Positions 18,517-28,012 of a stretch of DNA of 64,000 nucleotides are shown piece by piece. This DNA is from Moraxella oculi. Lineage in GTDB: Bacteria > Pseudomonadota > Gammaproteobacteria > Pseudomonadales > Moraxellaceae. Location of the stretch: assembly GCF_023336735.1 (NCBI RefSeq), contig NZ_JAMBAQ010000009.1:1-64000 (forward strand), given 5' to 3'. Numbering within the stretch: the first letter of the stretch is position 1; every line of letters begins with the position of its first letter. Below the pieces are notes generated by a model. It was not told the origin of the DNA. It searched no databases and saw nothing but the letters and a program-made list of their open reading frames with translations. The position numbers and the translations under genes are program-made.

Positions 18517-19566
18517 TCAACCGCCATACTCAATCACCCCCCCACTGTCTTTTGGGAATAAGTTAGCCATGTCAGATGGTATGTCAGCGGTAAAATGACT
18601 TGGTGAACCATCATCATTTGGTACGGTAAGTCGCCATGCATGCAAGCATAATCGTGGCACACTTGGGGCTAAGACTGTCAAGTATTTATCATCACCAAGC
18701 AGTGCATGGCCAATGCTCGCCATATGCACACGAATTTGATGCGTACGCCCCGTCAAAGGGCTTGCCAGTACCAAGCTTACTGGCATGCCTTCAATATCAA
18801 AACGAGCCAAAGTCTTAACATGCGTCTGACTGGACTTACCCTCTTGACTAACCTTGGTGCGGCGTTCACCCCCAGCTAAGACATACTTTAATAGAGGCTT
18901 ATCAATGAGCTGCTCATCGACCTTGACATGCCCTGTTGCCAAACATAGGTAGCTTTTTTTGATGGTTTTTTTGCGAAAATTGTCTTGCAACTGCTTTAAA
19001 GTACTGCGTTTTTTGGCAATCAGCAACAATCCTGATGTGTCCTTATCAATGCGGTGAATGAGTTCCAAGTATTTTTTACCCATCGCCATTCGCATCGCTT
19101 CAATCACCCCAAAGCTTTCTGCCGAACCGCCATGCACCGCCATGCCTTGCGGCTTATTAAAAACAATCAAGCCCTCATCTTCAAAAATGATGCGATTTAG
19201 CAATGATGAGGCAAACTCATCACTGATGACAGGCTCTTGACGCACACTCAAACGCACAGGTGCAATGCGTACTACATCACCAGCACTCACACGGTCGTGC
19301 GGCTTAATGCGTTTTTTATTCACTCGAATCTCATCATTACGAATGAGTCTATAAAGATGTGAGCGTGGCAAACCTTTTAATCTTGCCAACAAAAAATTGT
19401 CAATTCTTTGTCCCTCTTGGTTGGCAGTAACCACCAGAAAATTGACCCGACTAAAATCTTGTATCATCTCATCAGCACTCTGTGGATCAGAGAGCTTTCT
19501 TGATTTACTGGCAACATGCTGGGGATTGGTCTGTGATTTTTTGGTAAGATGACAAGATTTTTTCAT
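18517..19566 (-). CDS. rluC: 23S rRNA pseudouridine synthase RluC
   Basis: Makes pseudouridine at three sites of 23S rRNA (955, 2504, 2580 in E. coli numbering). An S4 RNA-binding domain (GQRIDNFLLARLKGLPRSHL, then RVNKKRIKPHDRVSAGDVVR) precedes the RluA-type catalytic domain with HRIDKDTSGLLLIAK, which carries the catalytic aspartate, and LTGRTHQIRVHM. The KKRIKP string is close to E. coli RluC. Start at the ATG 19566 gives a Lys-rich N-terminal tail of about 35 residues; a downstream ATG at 19467 would give a shorter protein. It is divergent from rne, an arrangement also present in E. coli, which supports RluC over RluD. Confidence 0.93.
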   Translation of the reverse strand: MKKSCHLTKKSQTNPQHVASKSRKLSDPQSADEMIQDFSRVNFLVVTANQEGQRIDNFLLARLKGLPRSHLYRLIRNDEIRVNKKRIKPHDRVSAGDVVRIAPVRLSVRQEPVISDEFASSLLNRIIFEDEGLIVFNKPQGMAVHGGSAESFGVIEAMRMAMGKKYLELIHRIDKDTSGLLLIAKKRSTLKQLQDNFRKKTIKKSYLCLATGHVKVDEQLIDKPLLKYVLAGGERRTKVSQEGKSSQTHVKTLARFDIEGMPVSLVLASPLTGRTHQIRVHMASIGHALLGDDKYLTVLAPSVPRLCLHAWRLTVPNDDGSPSHFTADIPSDMANLFPKDSGGVIEYGG

Positions 19567-19630
19567 GATTTTAAGAGTTTTTGGTAAAAATAATGATTTT
19601 TTGATAGGAAAATACGCAAAATTTTGGTAT

Positions 19631-19639
19631 AGTTTAGCA
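19631..19639 (-). promoter_or_regulatory. Extended -10 promoter element for rluC
   Basis: TGCTAAACT reads toward rluC, 65 bases before the chosen start. No good -35 is seen at 17 bases, as expected for an extended -10 type. Confidence 0.45.
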
Positions 19640-20267
19640 TGTTGCAAACAAAAAGGCGAAATTCAATTCACAAGACGCCTTTTTCATCATTTTTTTGAAT
19701 CAATCTTTATAAAATATCGGTCAAAGATGCCTGATTTTATAACTGCCAATCAAAGCAGCACATCGGTCTGACACGCCGCATTGATTCGCCAGCAACCCAA
19801 TAATTTTTTTATTAAACCACAACATCCGTTTGAGATGTGCAAAGATTATCAATGCGAATGCTTTATTTTGCCAATCGCTACCAATCACGGCTTGACAAAA
19901 TATCGTCATTCAATGAAGTTTTTATGCTGTTTTAGTGGTGATTTTTGGCTCATCGGCACAAGACAAACTCTGCCTTTGATAGGACAATCCCAAAACACCA
20001 TGCATAACCATTGGTGCAAGCAATGGTCATCAATCGTCATTGACTGCGATTGAGTGTATTAAGAATTTTTTTAAATCATGTTGCCTTTACTCAAAGCAAC
20101 CATATTTGACAAATGACCAGATGACGGCCAGCTCAAAAGACATCGCAAGCGGTCTCGTCTTAATAATCTTTTAGCTCATCTGAGATGAACTTTAACGCAC
20201 TCAGATCATTCAAACGGTGTTGCCAAAGTCGCTTGGAAGTCCAAGCCAACTCAATTTAAGGAACACC
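19640..20267 (+). other. Long spacer and probable rne leader with hairpins
   Basis: About 630 bases between divergent rluC and rne with no supported gene; the short reading frames here look random. Three inverted repeats lie close to rne: 20080-20100 (GTTGCCTTT with AAAGCAAC, one bulge), 20176-20188 (TCATC-TGA-GATGA) and 20231-20246 (GCTTGG-AAGT-CCAAGC, 22 bases before the start codon). In E. coli the rne mRNA has a 361-base leader whose hairpins let RNase E limit its own mRNA; the same layout here suggests a similar role, by inference. A TTGACA occurs at 19892-19897 and another at 20106-20111, but neither has a good -10 at the right distance. Confidence 0.5.
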
Positions 20268-23200
20268 ATGAAACGCATTTTAATCAACGCCACACACAAC
20301 GAAGAGATTCGTGTCGCACTATGCAAAGACAACCACCTGTACGATTTCGACTTAGAAAATCGCACTCGTGAACAAAAAAAAGCCAACATCTACAAAGGTC
20401 ATATCACCCGTATTGAACCATCACTAGAAGCAGCTTTTGTTGAATATGGTTCAGTACGCCAAGGTTTTTTACCACTGCGTGAAATCGCTCCTGAATACCT
20501 GCACGGCAATGTCCGTGAAGACAGCATCCGCCAGTTACTCAAAGAAGGCGATGAGGTCATCGTTCAAGTTGAAAAAGAAGAGCGAGGCAATAAAGGCGCC
20601 GCTCTATCTACTTACATTTCGTTGGCTGGTCGCTATTTGGTTCTGATGCCAAACAATTCAAAAGCAGGTGGCATCAGTCGTCAAATCTCAGGTAAAGTCC
20701 GTGAAGAGATGAAGCAAATCATCGCAAGTCTGTCCATTCCAAAAGGCATGAGTGTCATCGTGCGTACCGCAGGTCTTGGCAAAGGATTTGATGACTTACA
20801 AAACGATTTAAATCATCTATTGGACATCTGGACTTCCATTCAAGATCAAAATAAAAAACGCCCAAGCCCCTGTTTAGTTCATCAAGAAGCAGGCGTGGTT
20901 ACTCGTGCGGTGCGTGACTACCTGCGCGATGACATCAGTGAGGTTTGGATTGATTCAGAACATGCCTATAATGAAGCAGCAAACTTCATCGATGCTGTCA
21001 TGCCAGCACAGCTGAACAAACTGCGTAAATATACCGACTACGAACCAATGTTCGCACGCTTTGGCATTGAACGCCAAATCGAAACCGCCTATCAGCGCGA
21101 GGTACGCCTACCTTCAGGTGGCTCAATCGTCATTGACCAAACCGAAGCCATGGTTGCCATTGACATCAACTCATCAAAATCCACCAAAGGTTCAGATGTT
21201 GCTGAGACTGCCTACCATACCAACCTAGAGGCTGCTGATGAGATTGCTAGGCAGCTACGCCTTAGAGACATGGGCGGATTGATTGTCATCGACTTTATTG
21301 ACATGAGCGATCCACGCCATCAAAAAGAAGTTGAAAAACGCCTGATGGAAGCAACTCGCTATGATCGTGCTAGGGTGCAATTTGCTGAAATTTCCAAATT
21401 CGGTCTCATGGAGATGAGTCGTCAACGCCTTCGTCCATCTTTAGAGGAGTCAACAGGATACATCTGCCCTCGCTGTCATGGCAATGGTATGATTCGTGAT
21501 TTGCGTTCACTTGCATTATCCATCATGCGTCAAATCGAGCAAATGGCCTTAAAAGAACGCATGGGTGAGATTCAAGCAGAAGTGCCCACCGAAATCGCGG
21601 CTTTTTTACTCAATGAAAAGCGAGAAAGCTTGGTGTATTTGGAACAAGATTCTGGCACACGCATCACCATCTTGCCACATGCACACCTAGAAAGCCCAAA
21701 TTTTAGCCTACATTTCAACCCAGATGGTTTCGCCCCATCAAGCTATGAACGCATCATCGATGCCGAAGAAGAGGAAATGGGAGATCGTGGCTATGATGTG
21801 AACTGGCAAACTGGCGAGCAAGCCGAACACACCAGCAAAGACAAGCCGAATCGCTGGCAAAAAGCCGATTCTAATGAACAAAAAGGCGACCAATCAAACA
21901 ACAAAAAGCCAAATATTCAGCCTGAAGCTAAGCCACAAGTCGTTGCTTGGCTATCCAACCTATTTGCACCAAAACCACAAGCTCAGCTGGCAGGCAGCCT
22001 AAATAATAACAATGCCGCCGCTGCCATCGAATCATTGGTTAATGCTGGTGGTGTTAGCTTGGGTGCTGGTGGTGTGGTCAATCTTGACATACAAAATCAA
22101 GACATCAAAACCAACAATAAAAAAACCAAAGAAATTCATGCAACAAGCAAATCCGATCGTGAAATTCGTGAAGAACAACAAGAACGCCGCAGCAAGAATA
22201 AAAAGGTGAAAAAGGAAGTTGAAGAAGGCAAAGAAAAATCAGACAAAAAATCCAAAAAAGACGAAGCAGCATACCAAAAAAGAGAGCCTGGCTCACACCG
22301 TGAACCTCGTGGCGAGATCGTGCGTGGCAACTCACTGACCAACAATCACGCTAAGTCAGACAAAAAAGCAGATGAGCAAATCATCAAAAAAAGCGATGAT
22401 CAACGCATCCGTTCAAGCGATCCTCTTGAGATTGTGATCAATGTCAAGCCAATCATCAAAGAAGAAGTGCCAAGTCAAACCGTGCACATTTCACTCGATG
22501 AGAGCAAAGACGAGAAAGCACATCAACCAAAAGCAAAAGATGCGACCGATCAAAATGTCGCCAAATCGCCAAACAAATCAGCCAAATCTCCAGTCAGCGA
22601 TGCTGATGAAGACAAGGTGGATTCACAGACATTGATGGCAAGCCATAGCACCACCAATGAATCCTCATTCGTCAGTCAAAACGACTTAAAAAATGCTGAT
22701 GATACTCCAATCAATTCAACAAATGATTGCAATGATGACGATCAGGCGGCGTCAAGCAACTTTAGTAGTAAGATGCCATCAGCAGCAACAAGCTTGACAA
22801 TCACACCAGATGCGAAGATTGTTGAGTTGGCACGCCAAATGAATAGAGCAATCAATGATCCACGAGTTGTTCTTGCTGCACAAAGCACCCAAAATACCAT
22901 CCGTGGTACAGCTGGTGAGTTCATCAAACTCATGCTTGGCAATAATAAAGCAAACAACTTTGTGCAAGACTTTCTCAATGCCTGTGCCAAAAGTCAATCA
23001 ATCACCGCCAAAATGGATTTCACCAATTATGGCTATGTACCGCTGAGTGCCGACTATTTGACCGATTTTGATAAAAATACCAGCGTTGCTTCTCGCATCA
23101 GCACGCCACAGGGAAAAACCACCACGCCACCAGCACTACGCATTACCAAGCGTGCTGATAACGACCCTCGTGGTCAGCACCCTGATTTTTCAAAGTCGCA

Positions 23201-23753
23201 CAACTCCACCCCAAATGATGAAACAGCGATTGATGATAAAGATGTCATTCAGACCACATCAGAAATTGATGACACCCAAGCATCAAATGCTCCTTCTGTC
23301 TTGACAAATGACAACGCAACCGACGCCATCAAAGATGAGATGACTGATGAAAATGTCAAAGACTCGCAATCAATGCCTGATGATGGCAATGGTACTACAA
23401 GCTCACTTGATGATCAAATGACGCAACAAGCACCTGTCGAAAAAATTGATGATGAAGTTGAGACATCAACACCTGCTGCCGTGAAGCCAACTGATGACAA
23501 CAATGGTGGCGTTCAAGACAAAGCAAAAAAAGCAAATAAACGCCCCAACAGCTATAAAGACATGATTGAGAATGTTGCAGGTCAGCTACTGCCTCAAGTT
23601 GGCATTTTAAATCTTGCTCAACCAAAACCTGCCAAAACACGCATCAAAAAGACTGCCGCAAAAAGCGACAATAAGCCAAAGTCTGAAGTACGCAAAGCAG
23701 GTACTAAGCTGTCAAAAACCAACAATGAGCAAGCCAATGGCAAAGGTAAATGA
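20268..23753 (+). CDS. rne: Ribonuclease E
   Basis: RNase E is the essential endonuclease that starts mRNA decay, processes rRNA and tRNA and scaffolds the degradosome. The N-terminal catalytic half holds the S1 domain (about residues 35-120), the DNase I-like site with Asp299 (VAIDINSSKSTKG) and Asp342 (LIVIDFIDMSD), and the zinc-link Cys400/Cys403 in CPRCHGNG, which match E. coli positions closely. Residues about 520-1161 are low-complexity and polar: a Lys/Arg/Glu-rich block around 620-690, Asp/Ser/Thr-rich stretches, and a terminal segment RPNSYKDMIENVAGQLLPQV. AAGGA precedes the ATG at ideal spacing; an upstream in-frame start is rejected. At 1161 residues it is about 100 longer than the E. 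coli protein. Confidence 0.96.
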   Translation: MKRILINATHNEEIRVALCKDNHLYDFDLENRTREQKKANIYKGHITRIEPSLEAAFVEYGSVRQGFLPLREIAPEYLHGNVREDSIRQLLKEGDEVIVQVEKEERGNKGAALSTYISLAGRYLVLMPNNSKAGGISRQISGKVREEMKQIIASLSIPKGMSVIVRTAGLGKGFDDLQNDLNHLLDIWTSIQDQNKKRPSPCLVHQEAGVVTRAVRDYLRDDISEVWIDSEHAYNEAANFIDAVMPAQLNKLRKYTDYEPMFARFGIERQIETAYQREVRLPSGGSIVIDQTEAMVAIDINSSKSTKGSDVAETAYHTNLEAADEIARQLRLRDMGGLIVIDFIDMSDPRHQKEVEKRLMEATRYDRARVQFAEISKFGLMEMSRQRLRPSLEESTGYICPRCHGNGMIRDLRSLALSIMRQIEQMALKERMGEIQAEVPTEIAAFLLNEKRESLVYLEQDSGTRITILPHAHLESPNFSLHFNPDGFAPSSYERIIDAEEEEMGDRGYDVNWQTGEQAEHTSKDKPNRWQKADSNEQKGDQSNNKKPNIQPEAKPQVVAWLSNLFAPKPQAQLAGSLNNNNAAAAIESLVNAGGVSLGAGGVVNLDIQNQDIKTNNKKTKEIHATSKSDREIREEQQERRSKNKKVKKEVEEGKEKSDKKSKKDEAAYQKREPGSHREPRGEIVRGNSLTNNHAKSDKKADEQIIKKSDDQRIRSSDPLEIVINVKPIIKEEVPSQTVHISLDESKDEKAHQPKAKDATDQNVAKSPNKSAKSPVSDADEDKVDSQTLMASHSTTNESSFVSQNDLKNADDTPINSTNDCNDDDQAASSNFSSKMPSAATSLTITPDAKIVELARQMNRAINDPRVVLAAQSTQNTIRGTAGEFIKLMLGNNKANNFVQDFLNACAKSQSITAKMDFTNYGYVPLSADYLTDFDKNTSVASRISTPQGKTTTPPALRITKRADNDPRGQHPDFSKSHNSTPNDETAIDDKDVIQTTSEIDDTQASNAPSVLTNDNATDAIKDEMTDENVKDSQSMPDDGNGTTSSLDDQMTQQAPVEKIDDEVETSTPAAVKPTDDNNGGVQDKAKKANKRPNSYKDMIENVAGQLLPQVGILNLAQPKPAKTRIKKTAAKSDNKPKSEVRKAGTKLSKTNNEQANGKGK

Positions 23754-23770
23754 TCGCTATTGGTGAATAA

Positions 23771-23800
23771 AAAAACCCAAGTTCAATGACTTGGGTTTTT
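23771..23800. terminator. Bidirectional terminator between rne and fumarase
   Basis: AAAAACCCAAGT and ACTTGGGTTTTT form a 12-bp stem with a 6-base loop, giving a T run in both directions between convergent genes. Confidence 0.9.
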
Positions 23801-23815
23801 TAAATGACAGAATCA

Positions 23816-25351
23816 TCAAGCTTCGTCAGCATCTTTCACAGGAATTTTACCGATTTTGGCTTGCCAAATTTTGGGGGCGGTAGCATGAACAGAAACTCCT
23901 TTGCTATCGACTGCTACCGTCACAGGCATGTCCTTAACCTCAAACTCATAAATCGCCTCCATGCCAAGCTCAGGAAAGGCAACAACTTTGGCTTTTTTAA
24001 TTGCCTTGGACACCAAATAAGCTGAACCGCCTACCGCCATCAAATAAACCGCCTTATTATCAGCGATTGCCTTGCAAGCATTTTCACCTCTTTCGGATTT
24101 ACCAATCATACCCAGCAACCCTGTCTGTTCAAGCATTTGGCGAGTGAATTTATCCATGCGAGTTGCGGTTGTGGGTCCAGCAGGCCCAACCACCTCATCA
24201 CGCACAGGGTCGACAGGTCCGACATAATAGATGAGTTTGTTGGTAAAATCAACGGGGAGTTTTTCGCCATTATTAAGCATGTCGGTCATGCGTTTGTGGG
24301 CAGCATCACGACCCGTGTAAATTTTTCCACTTAAAAGCAACACATCGCCCGTCTTCCAAGTTGCCGCCTCTTCTTTTGTCAAGGCATCAACATTCACGCG
24401 CTTGCCATTATCTGGGCTGTATGTGATGTCTGGATAAACTGACAAATCAGGAGCTGCAAGCTCGGCTGGGCCACTACCATCTAGTTCAAAATGCACATGA
24501 CGGGTGGCGGCACAGTTAGGAATGATTGCCACAGGCTTTGATGCGGCATGTGTCGGATAATCTAGGATTTTAACATCAAGGACAGTGGTCAGTCCACCCA
24601 AGCCTTGAGCCCCAATACCCAACGCATTCACTTTGTCAAAAATTTCTAATCGCAGTTGTTCAGTGGTGGATAAATCAGCACCGCTTTTGGCTTTTTCTTT
24701 AAGCTGATGAATGTCAATATGACTCATGAGACTTTGTTTTGCAAGTAACATTGCCTTTTCTGGCGTACCTCCAATGCCAACACCCAAGATGCCAGGTGGA
24801 CACCATCCAGCACCCATCTCTGGGATTGCTTTTAATATCCAATCCACAATGTTGTCTGATGGGTTTAGCATGGCAAGCTTCGACTTATTTTCAGAACCCC
24901 CGCCTTTAGCAGCACAGATAACATCAACCGTATCGCCTGGCACGATTTCCATATGAATCACTGCAGGGGTGTTATCTTTGGTATTAACACGCTTGCCCGC
25001 TGGGTCAGCCAGCACCGAAGCACGCAAAGTGTTATCAGGATGCTTATAGGCACGGCGAACACCTTCATTAACCATATCATTAACACTCATGATGGCGTCC
25101 CATTGAACAGTCATGCCCACTTTCAAAAATACCGTAGCAATCCCTGTGTCTTGACAAATGGGTCGTTTGCCCTCAGCACACATGCGACTGTTGACTAAAA
25201 TCTGCGTCATCGCATCTTTGGCAGCAGGATTTTCCTCACGAGCCAATGCCTCTTTAAGTGCCTTGATATAGTCGGTAGGATGATAGTAGCTGATGTATTG
25301 AAATGCGTCTGCGATGGATTGAATGAAATCTTCTTGCTTGATGACGGTCAT
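23816..25351 (-). CDS. fumA: Fumarate hydratase, class I (iron-sulfur)
   Basis: Interconverts fumarate and malate in the TCA cycle with an oxygen-sensitive 4Fe-4S cluster. The 511-residue single-chain protein joins the alpha part (about 1-310: RPICQDTGIATVFLKVG, the GGGSENKSK motif, PPGILGVGIGGTPEKA and IPNCAATRHVHFEL) to the beta part (about 330-511: GDVLLLSGKIYTGRDAAHKR, YYVGPVDP, GPAGPTTATRMD). Likely cluster cysteines are those in CQDTG, PNCAATRH and the ENACKAI region. Start: the ATG at 25351 follows AAGGAAAAATT; the 40 in-frame codons upstream overlap the hisC terminator and are rejected. The product could also be named fumB; class I is certain. Confidence 0.93.
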   Translation of the reverse strand: MTVIKQEDFIQSIADAFQYISYYHPTDYIKALKEALAREENPAAKDAMTQILVNSRMCAEGKRPICQDTGIATVFLKVGMTVQWDAIMSVNDMVNEGVRRAYKHPDNTLRASVLADPAGKRVNTKDNTPAVIHMEIVPGDTVDVICAAKGGGSENKSKLAMLNPSDNIVDWILKAIPEMGAGWCPPGILGVGIGGTPEKAMLLAKQSLMSHIDIHQLKEKAKSGADLSTTEQLRLEIFDKVNALGIGAQGLGGLTTVLDVKILDYPTHAASKPVAIIPNCAATRHVHFELDGSGPAELAAPDLSVYPDITYSPDNGKRVNVDALTKEEAATWKTGDVLLLSGKIYTGRDAAHKRMTDMLNNGEKLPVDFTNKLIYYVGPVDPVRDEVVGPAGPTTATRMDKFTRQMLEQTGLLGMIGKSERGENACKAIADNKAVYLMAVGGSAYLVSKAIKKAKVVAFPELGMEAIYEFEVKDMPVTVAVDSKGVSVHATAPKIWQAKIGKIPVKDADEA

Positions 25352-25426
25352 AATTTTTCCTTGTGGCTGGCTAATCTTAGAGTAGCTGGCTGATGAACTT
25401 TCAGTGTTGCTTAATGTCTGTCCCAC

Positions 25427-25464
25427 AAAAAGCCCAAGCATTTTAGCACAAATGCCTGGGCTTT
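25427..25464 (-). terminator. Terminator after hisC
   Basis: In the minus-strand transcript AAAGCCCAGGCATTT pairs with AAATGCTTGGGCTTT (one G-U pair), followed by five Ts. It separates the hisGDC group from the fumarase gene. Confidence 0.88.
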
Positions 25465-25499
25465 GAAACATTTCACGCTTTACAAGCCTTATCCGTCAT

Positions 25500-26591
25500 T
25501 CACAAAATCTCCTTTAATGTTGCAATCAAGCGAGCGTTTTGTTCGGCAGTTCCTACCGTGATACGCAGATGGTCTTTGATGCGTGGCTTATCCCAATGAC
25601 GGACGATTACTTTTGATGCACGCAACGCATCGAAAATCTCTTTGGTGCTGAGTGTGTCGTGAGATGGCTTAGCAAATAAGAAATTAGCCGCTGATGGCAA
25701 CACCTCAAAACCCAACCCCTTTAAAGACTCAGCCAAGTCACCCCGAAGGGCAATCACCTCTTGACGCTTTTGTTCAAAATACGCATCGTCCAAAATGCTG
25801 GCAACTGCCCCAGCTTGTGCCACACGGTCAAGTGGATAGCTGTTGAAGCTGTTTTTGTAGATGGATAAAGCAGTAATCAAATTAGGATTGGCAAACGCCG
25901 CTCCCACTCTAAGCCCTGCCAAAGAGCGAGATTTTGAGAAAGTTTGTGTTACTATGAGGTTATCAAATTCATCAATCAAGCTGATCGCAGACGCACTTTT
26001 TACCTCATCAGCATAATCAATATAAGCCTCATCAATGACGATGACAGAACTGGGGTGTTCACTGGCAAGCTTACGAATGTTTTCAATTGGTAAGAGAATG
26101 CCTGTCGGAGCGTTAGGATTTGGGAGAATCACACCGCCACAAGGAATGCGATAATCGTCCAAGTCAATGCTAAAATCATCCTTTAAGGCAATGGTATGAA
26201 CATCCACCCCAAAAGTTTGTGCATAGACAGGATAAAAGCTATAACTCACATCAGGCATGAGTAATGGTCGTTCTTTGGTAAAAAAGCAAGCAAAAATAAA
26301 TGCCAATATTTCATCAGACCCATTACCAACAAACACCTGCTCACGCCTTAATCCGTGATAATCCGCCAGCACACGGCACAGCTCATCTGATTCAGGCTCA
26401 GGATAAAGTCTGAGCACCTGCCCATCTTCCAATAAAACAGCCTGCATGGCAGCGACTGCTTTTGGGCTTGGTGCAAAAGGGTTTTCATTGGTGTTTAATT
26501 TGCACAAATCCTCTGCTTTTGGCTGCTCACCTGCCACATAAGGCGTCAGTTTTCGGATTTTATTACTCCACAATCTGGTATCTATGCTCAT
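25500..26591 (-). CDS. hisC: Histidinol-phosphate aminotransferase
   Basis: A PLP enzyme that converts imidazole acetol-phosphate to histidinol-phosphate. The 363-residue fold-type I aminotransferase shows LNTNENPFAPSPKAVAAM near the N-terminus, GNGSDEILAFIF, NPNAPTGILL, VIDEAYIDYA (the conserved aspartate and tyrosine), and TQTFSKSRSLAGLRVGAAF with the PLP lysine in FSKS. AAGGGTAAAGT precedes the ATG. It is the last gene of the murA-hisG-hisD-hisC run and is followed by a terminator. Confidence 0.95.
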   Translation of the reverse strand: MSIDTRLWSNKIRKLTPYVAGEQPKAEDLCKLNTNENPFAPSPKAVAAMQAVLLEDGQVLRLYPEPESDELCRVLADYHGLRREQVFVGNGSDEILAFIFACFFTKERPLLMPDVSYSFYPVYAQTFGVDVHTIALKDDFSIDLDDYRIPCGGVILPNPNAPTGILLPIENIRKLASEHPSSVIVIDEAYIDYADEVKSASAISLIDEFDNLIVTQTFSKSRSLAGLRVGAAFANPNLITALSIYKNSFNSYPLDRVAQAGAVASILDDAYFEQKRQEVIALRGDLAESLKGLGFEVLPSAANFLFAKPSHDTLSTKEIFDALRASKVIVRHWDKPRIKDHLRITVGTAEQNARLIATLKEIL

Positions 26592-26683
26592 ACTTTACCC
26601 TTACTTTATTTTTATGTTTGAACACATGGTGTGTTTATTTTCAACCGCAAAATGAGTTAGTCTCTCACCGCCAACTGATGCCA

Positions 26684-28003
26684 TCATGACGACACAATAC
26701 CACCATGGCGATAGCGTGCTGATAAAGCATGTGCTTGCAAACTTTCCTCCACCGCCAAAATATCCGCAATCTTGGCCAGTGGTTTTGAGCCCTCTGGCGT
26801 GCAATGAATCAGTGAGGTTTTTTTTGTAAAATCATACACTCCTAAAGGCGAGCTGAATCTTGCCGTGCCTGAGGTTGGTAATACATGATTGCTACCAGCA
26901 CAATAGTCGCCAATCGCTTCTGGCGTGTGCCTACCTAGAAAAATTGCTCCTGCATGCCTAATCTGTCGCTCAACTTGCGATGGATCATCTAAAGACAACT
27001 CCAAATGTTCAGGAGCAACTTGATTGATGACCTCTACGCCCTCACTTCTATCCCTAACCAAAATCAATGCCCCACGACTGGCAAGTGCCGTTTTGGCAAT
27101 GTCAGCTTTTGGTAGTGTGTTTAAGGCCTTATCAAGTGCGTTTTTTACCGCTTCTAGTTGCTTGGGACAAGTGGTTACAAAAATCGCTTGTGCCACCGCA
27201 TCATGTTCAGCTTGCGATAACAAATCCATCGCCAACCAGTCAGCATCGTCATTTGCCTCACCTTCGGCATAGACCAGTACCTCAGAAGGTCCTGCAATCA
27301 TATCAATACCCACCTGTCCAAATACCGCTCGCTTAGCAGCAGCAACATATTTATTGCCTGGCCCTGTGATTTTATCCACTTTTGTGATACGCTTAGTGCC
27401 ATACGCCAAAGCTGCCACTGCCTGTGCCCCACCGATGGTAATGACACGATCCACTCCTGCCAAATGTGCTGCTGCCAGCACCAAGGGATTTAACTCTCCT
27501 TTTGGGGCAGGAACAACCATGGTGATGTTGGCCACGCCAGCAACCTTGGCAGGAATGGCATTCATCAGCACACTAGACGGATAGCTTGCCAGACCGCCTG
27601 GAACATAAATGCCCACGCTGTCCAACGGTGTAACTTTCTGCCCCAAAGTGTTGCCCAAACCATCTACAAAACAAAAACCCGATTCTTTTTGGTATTGATG
27701 AAATTCAAAGATGCGTTCAGCAGATGACTGCAATGCCGTTTTAACCTCATTACCCAAACCTTCAAAGGCAACTTTTAAAGCATTCGCATCAACAAACAGC
27801 TCATCAACGCTTCTAGCAGGATGTTGATCAAACTGCTTAGTCAGGGCAAATACAGCATCATCGCCTCTTGTCCGCACCTGGGTGATGATATCGTCAACCG
27901 TCTCAACCAACGCTTTGTCAGTAACGGTCTCAAAAGACAATAAATCTGCCAATCTTTTTTTAAAATCACCGTCTTGACTGTTTAAAATGACCAAATCTGG
28001 CAT
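26684..28003 (-). CDS. hisD: Histidinol dehydrogenase
   Basis: Catalyses the last two oxidations of histidine synthesis with NAD and zinc. The 439-residue protein shows DSVGIYVPGGLASYPSSVLM, the GGAQAVAALAYGT and ITGPGNKYVAAAKRAVFG motifs, IDMIAGPSEVLVYAEGEA, LLSQAEHDAVAQAIFVTT, and NHVLPTSGTARFSSPLGVYDF near the C-terminus; the Gln and His in QAEHD and the final-domain His are zinc ligands in the family. Start: AAGGAGG precedes the ATG at 28003; a GTG just before it is in frame but too close. It lies 9 bases after hisG, so the two are tightly coupled. Confidence 0.96.
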   Translation of the reverse strand: MPDLVILNSQDGDFKKRLADLLSFETVTDKALVETVDDIITQVRTRGDDAVFALTKQFDQHPARSVDELFVDANALKVAFEGLGNEVKTALQSSAERIFEFHQYQKESGFCFVDGLGNTLGQKVTPLDSVGIYVPGGLASYPSSVLMNAIPAKVAGVANITMVVPAPKGELNPLVLAAAHLAGVDRVITIGGAQAVAALAYGTKRITKVDKITGPGNKYVAAAKRAVFGQVGIDMIAGPSEVLVYAEGEANDDADWLAMDLLSQAEHDAVAQAIFVTTCPKQLEAVKNALDKALNTLPKADIAKTALASRGALILVRDRSEGVEVINQVAPEHLELSLDDPSQVERQIRHAGAIFLGRHTPEAIGDYCAGSNHVLPTSGTARFSSPLGVYDFTKKTSLIHCTPEGSKPLAKIADILAVEESLQAHALSARYRHGGIVSS

Positions 28004-28012
28004 CACGCCTCC

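Noticed and set aside
19781-20053. A 90-codon plus-strand frame in the rluC-rne spacer
   Set aside because: No ribosome-binding site, odd composition rich in Cys, His and Trp, and it sits in what is probably the rne leader or its upstream region.
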